Below are positions 5,301-5,364 of a stretch of DNA of 5,364 bases, one piece after another. How positions within the stretch are numbered: position 1 is the stretch's first letter; each line of letters begins with the position of its first letter. Where the stretch lies: positions 1-5,364 of the forward strand of contig JASHUF010000444.1 of NCBI GenBank assembly GCA_030040175.1. Reading direction: 5' to 3'. The stretch is from Acidobacteriaceae bacterium. Lineage in GTDB: Bacteria > Acidobacteriota > Terriglobia > Terriglobales > Acidobacteriaceae. The translations under genes and the position numbers were made by a program. The notes beneath the pieces are model-generated. The model was not told the DNA's origin. It made no database searches and saw nothing but the letters and a program-made list of their open reading frames with translations.

Positions 5301-5364
5301 TGCTGATGTTGCTGAACACCGTGTTGACCGCCGACGCAACGTTGTTTACGCCGGCCACGCAGCC
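5287..5364 (-). CDS. Flp/type IVb pilin-like protein, C-terminal fragment (gene runs off the window)
   Basis: On the minus strand a frame open from the window edge encodes 25 residues and stops at TGA (5289-5287). It ends VASAVNTVFSNISTTLS. The preceding GCVAGVNN together with 'NTVFSNISTTL' closely resembles the C-terminal half of Flp-family pilins, where a hydrophobic helix rich in A, V and G is followed by 'INTAFSNIGTKL'-type residues. Flp pilins are 50-65 residue subunits of tight-adherence (Tad) pili or related fibres, processed by a prepilin peptidase. The conserved N-terminal cleavage site would lie beyond the window, so the call rests only on this tail. It is transcribed toward the glycan genes and is probably a separate unit. 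Confidence 0.55.
   Translation of the reverse strand, partial: GCVAGVNNVASAVNTVFSNISTTLS

Overview
The window is GC-rich bacterial chromosomal DNA with strongly G/C-biased third codon positions. It looks like part of a surface-polysaccharide or glycan biosynthesis locus. No gene fixes the taxonomy. The REP-like intergenic repeat, the Flp-type pilin tail and the overall gene style would suit an Acidobacteriota/Terriglobia-like soil bacterium, but this is an inference of modest confidence.

Layout: (1) 1-638 has no recognised gene; two small minus-strand frames sharing a 4-nt ATGA overlap are noted but not called. (2) 639-1730 (+) is an ExoA-like family 2 glycosyltransferase with a C-terminal membrane region. 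(3) 1728-1861 is a compact repeat. It has 21-bp imperfect terminal inverted repeats enclosing two hairpin motifs, and its left arm carries the glycosyltransferase stop codon. (4) 1942-5118 (+) is one 1058-residue open frame containing three enzymes normally made from separate genes, in this order: a DegT/ArnB/PglE-type PLP aminotransferase, a monotopic phosphoglycosyl transferase (PglC/WcaJ-type bacterial sugar transferase) and the catalytic domain of a PglF/CapD-type UDP-sugar 4,6-dehydratase. (5) 5115-5300 (+) is a doubtful small frame that overlaps the fusion stop by ATGA. (6) On the minus strand at the right edge is the last 25 codons of a probable Flp/type IVb pilin with a terminator-like hairpin behind it, convergent with the glycan genes.

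Inferred joint action: the dehydratase domain would convert UDP-GlcNAc (or a similar UDP-HexNAc) to the 4-keto-6-deoxy sugar, and the aminotransferase domain would aminate C4. The phosphoglycosyl transferase domain would load the resulting amino-sugar phosphate onto undecaprenyl phosphate at the inner face of the cytoplasmic membrane. The glycosyltransferase next door could then extend the lipid-linked sugar. The main point of interest is that the whole 'make the sugar and start the glycan' module sits in a single polypeptide.
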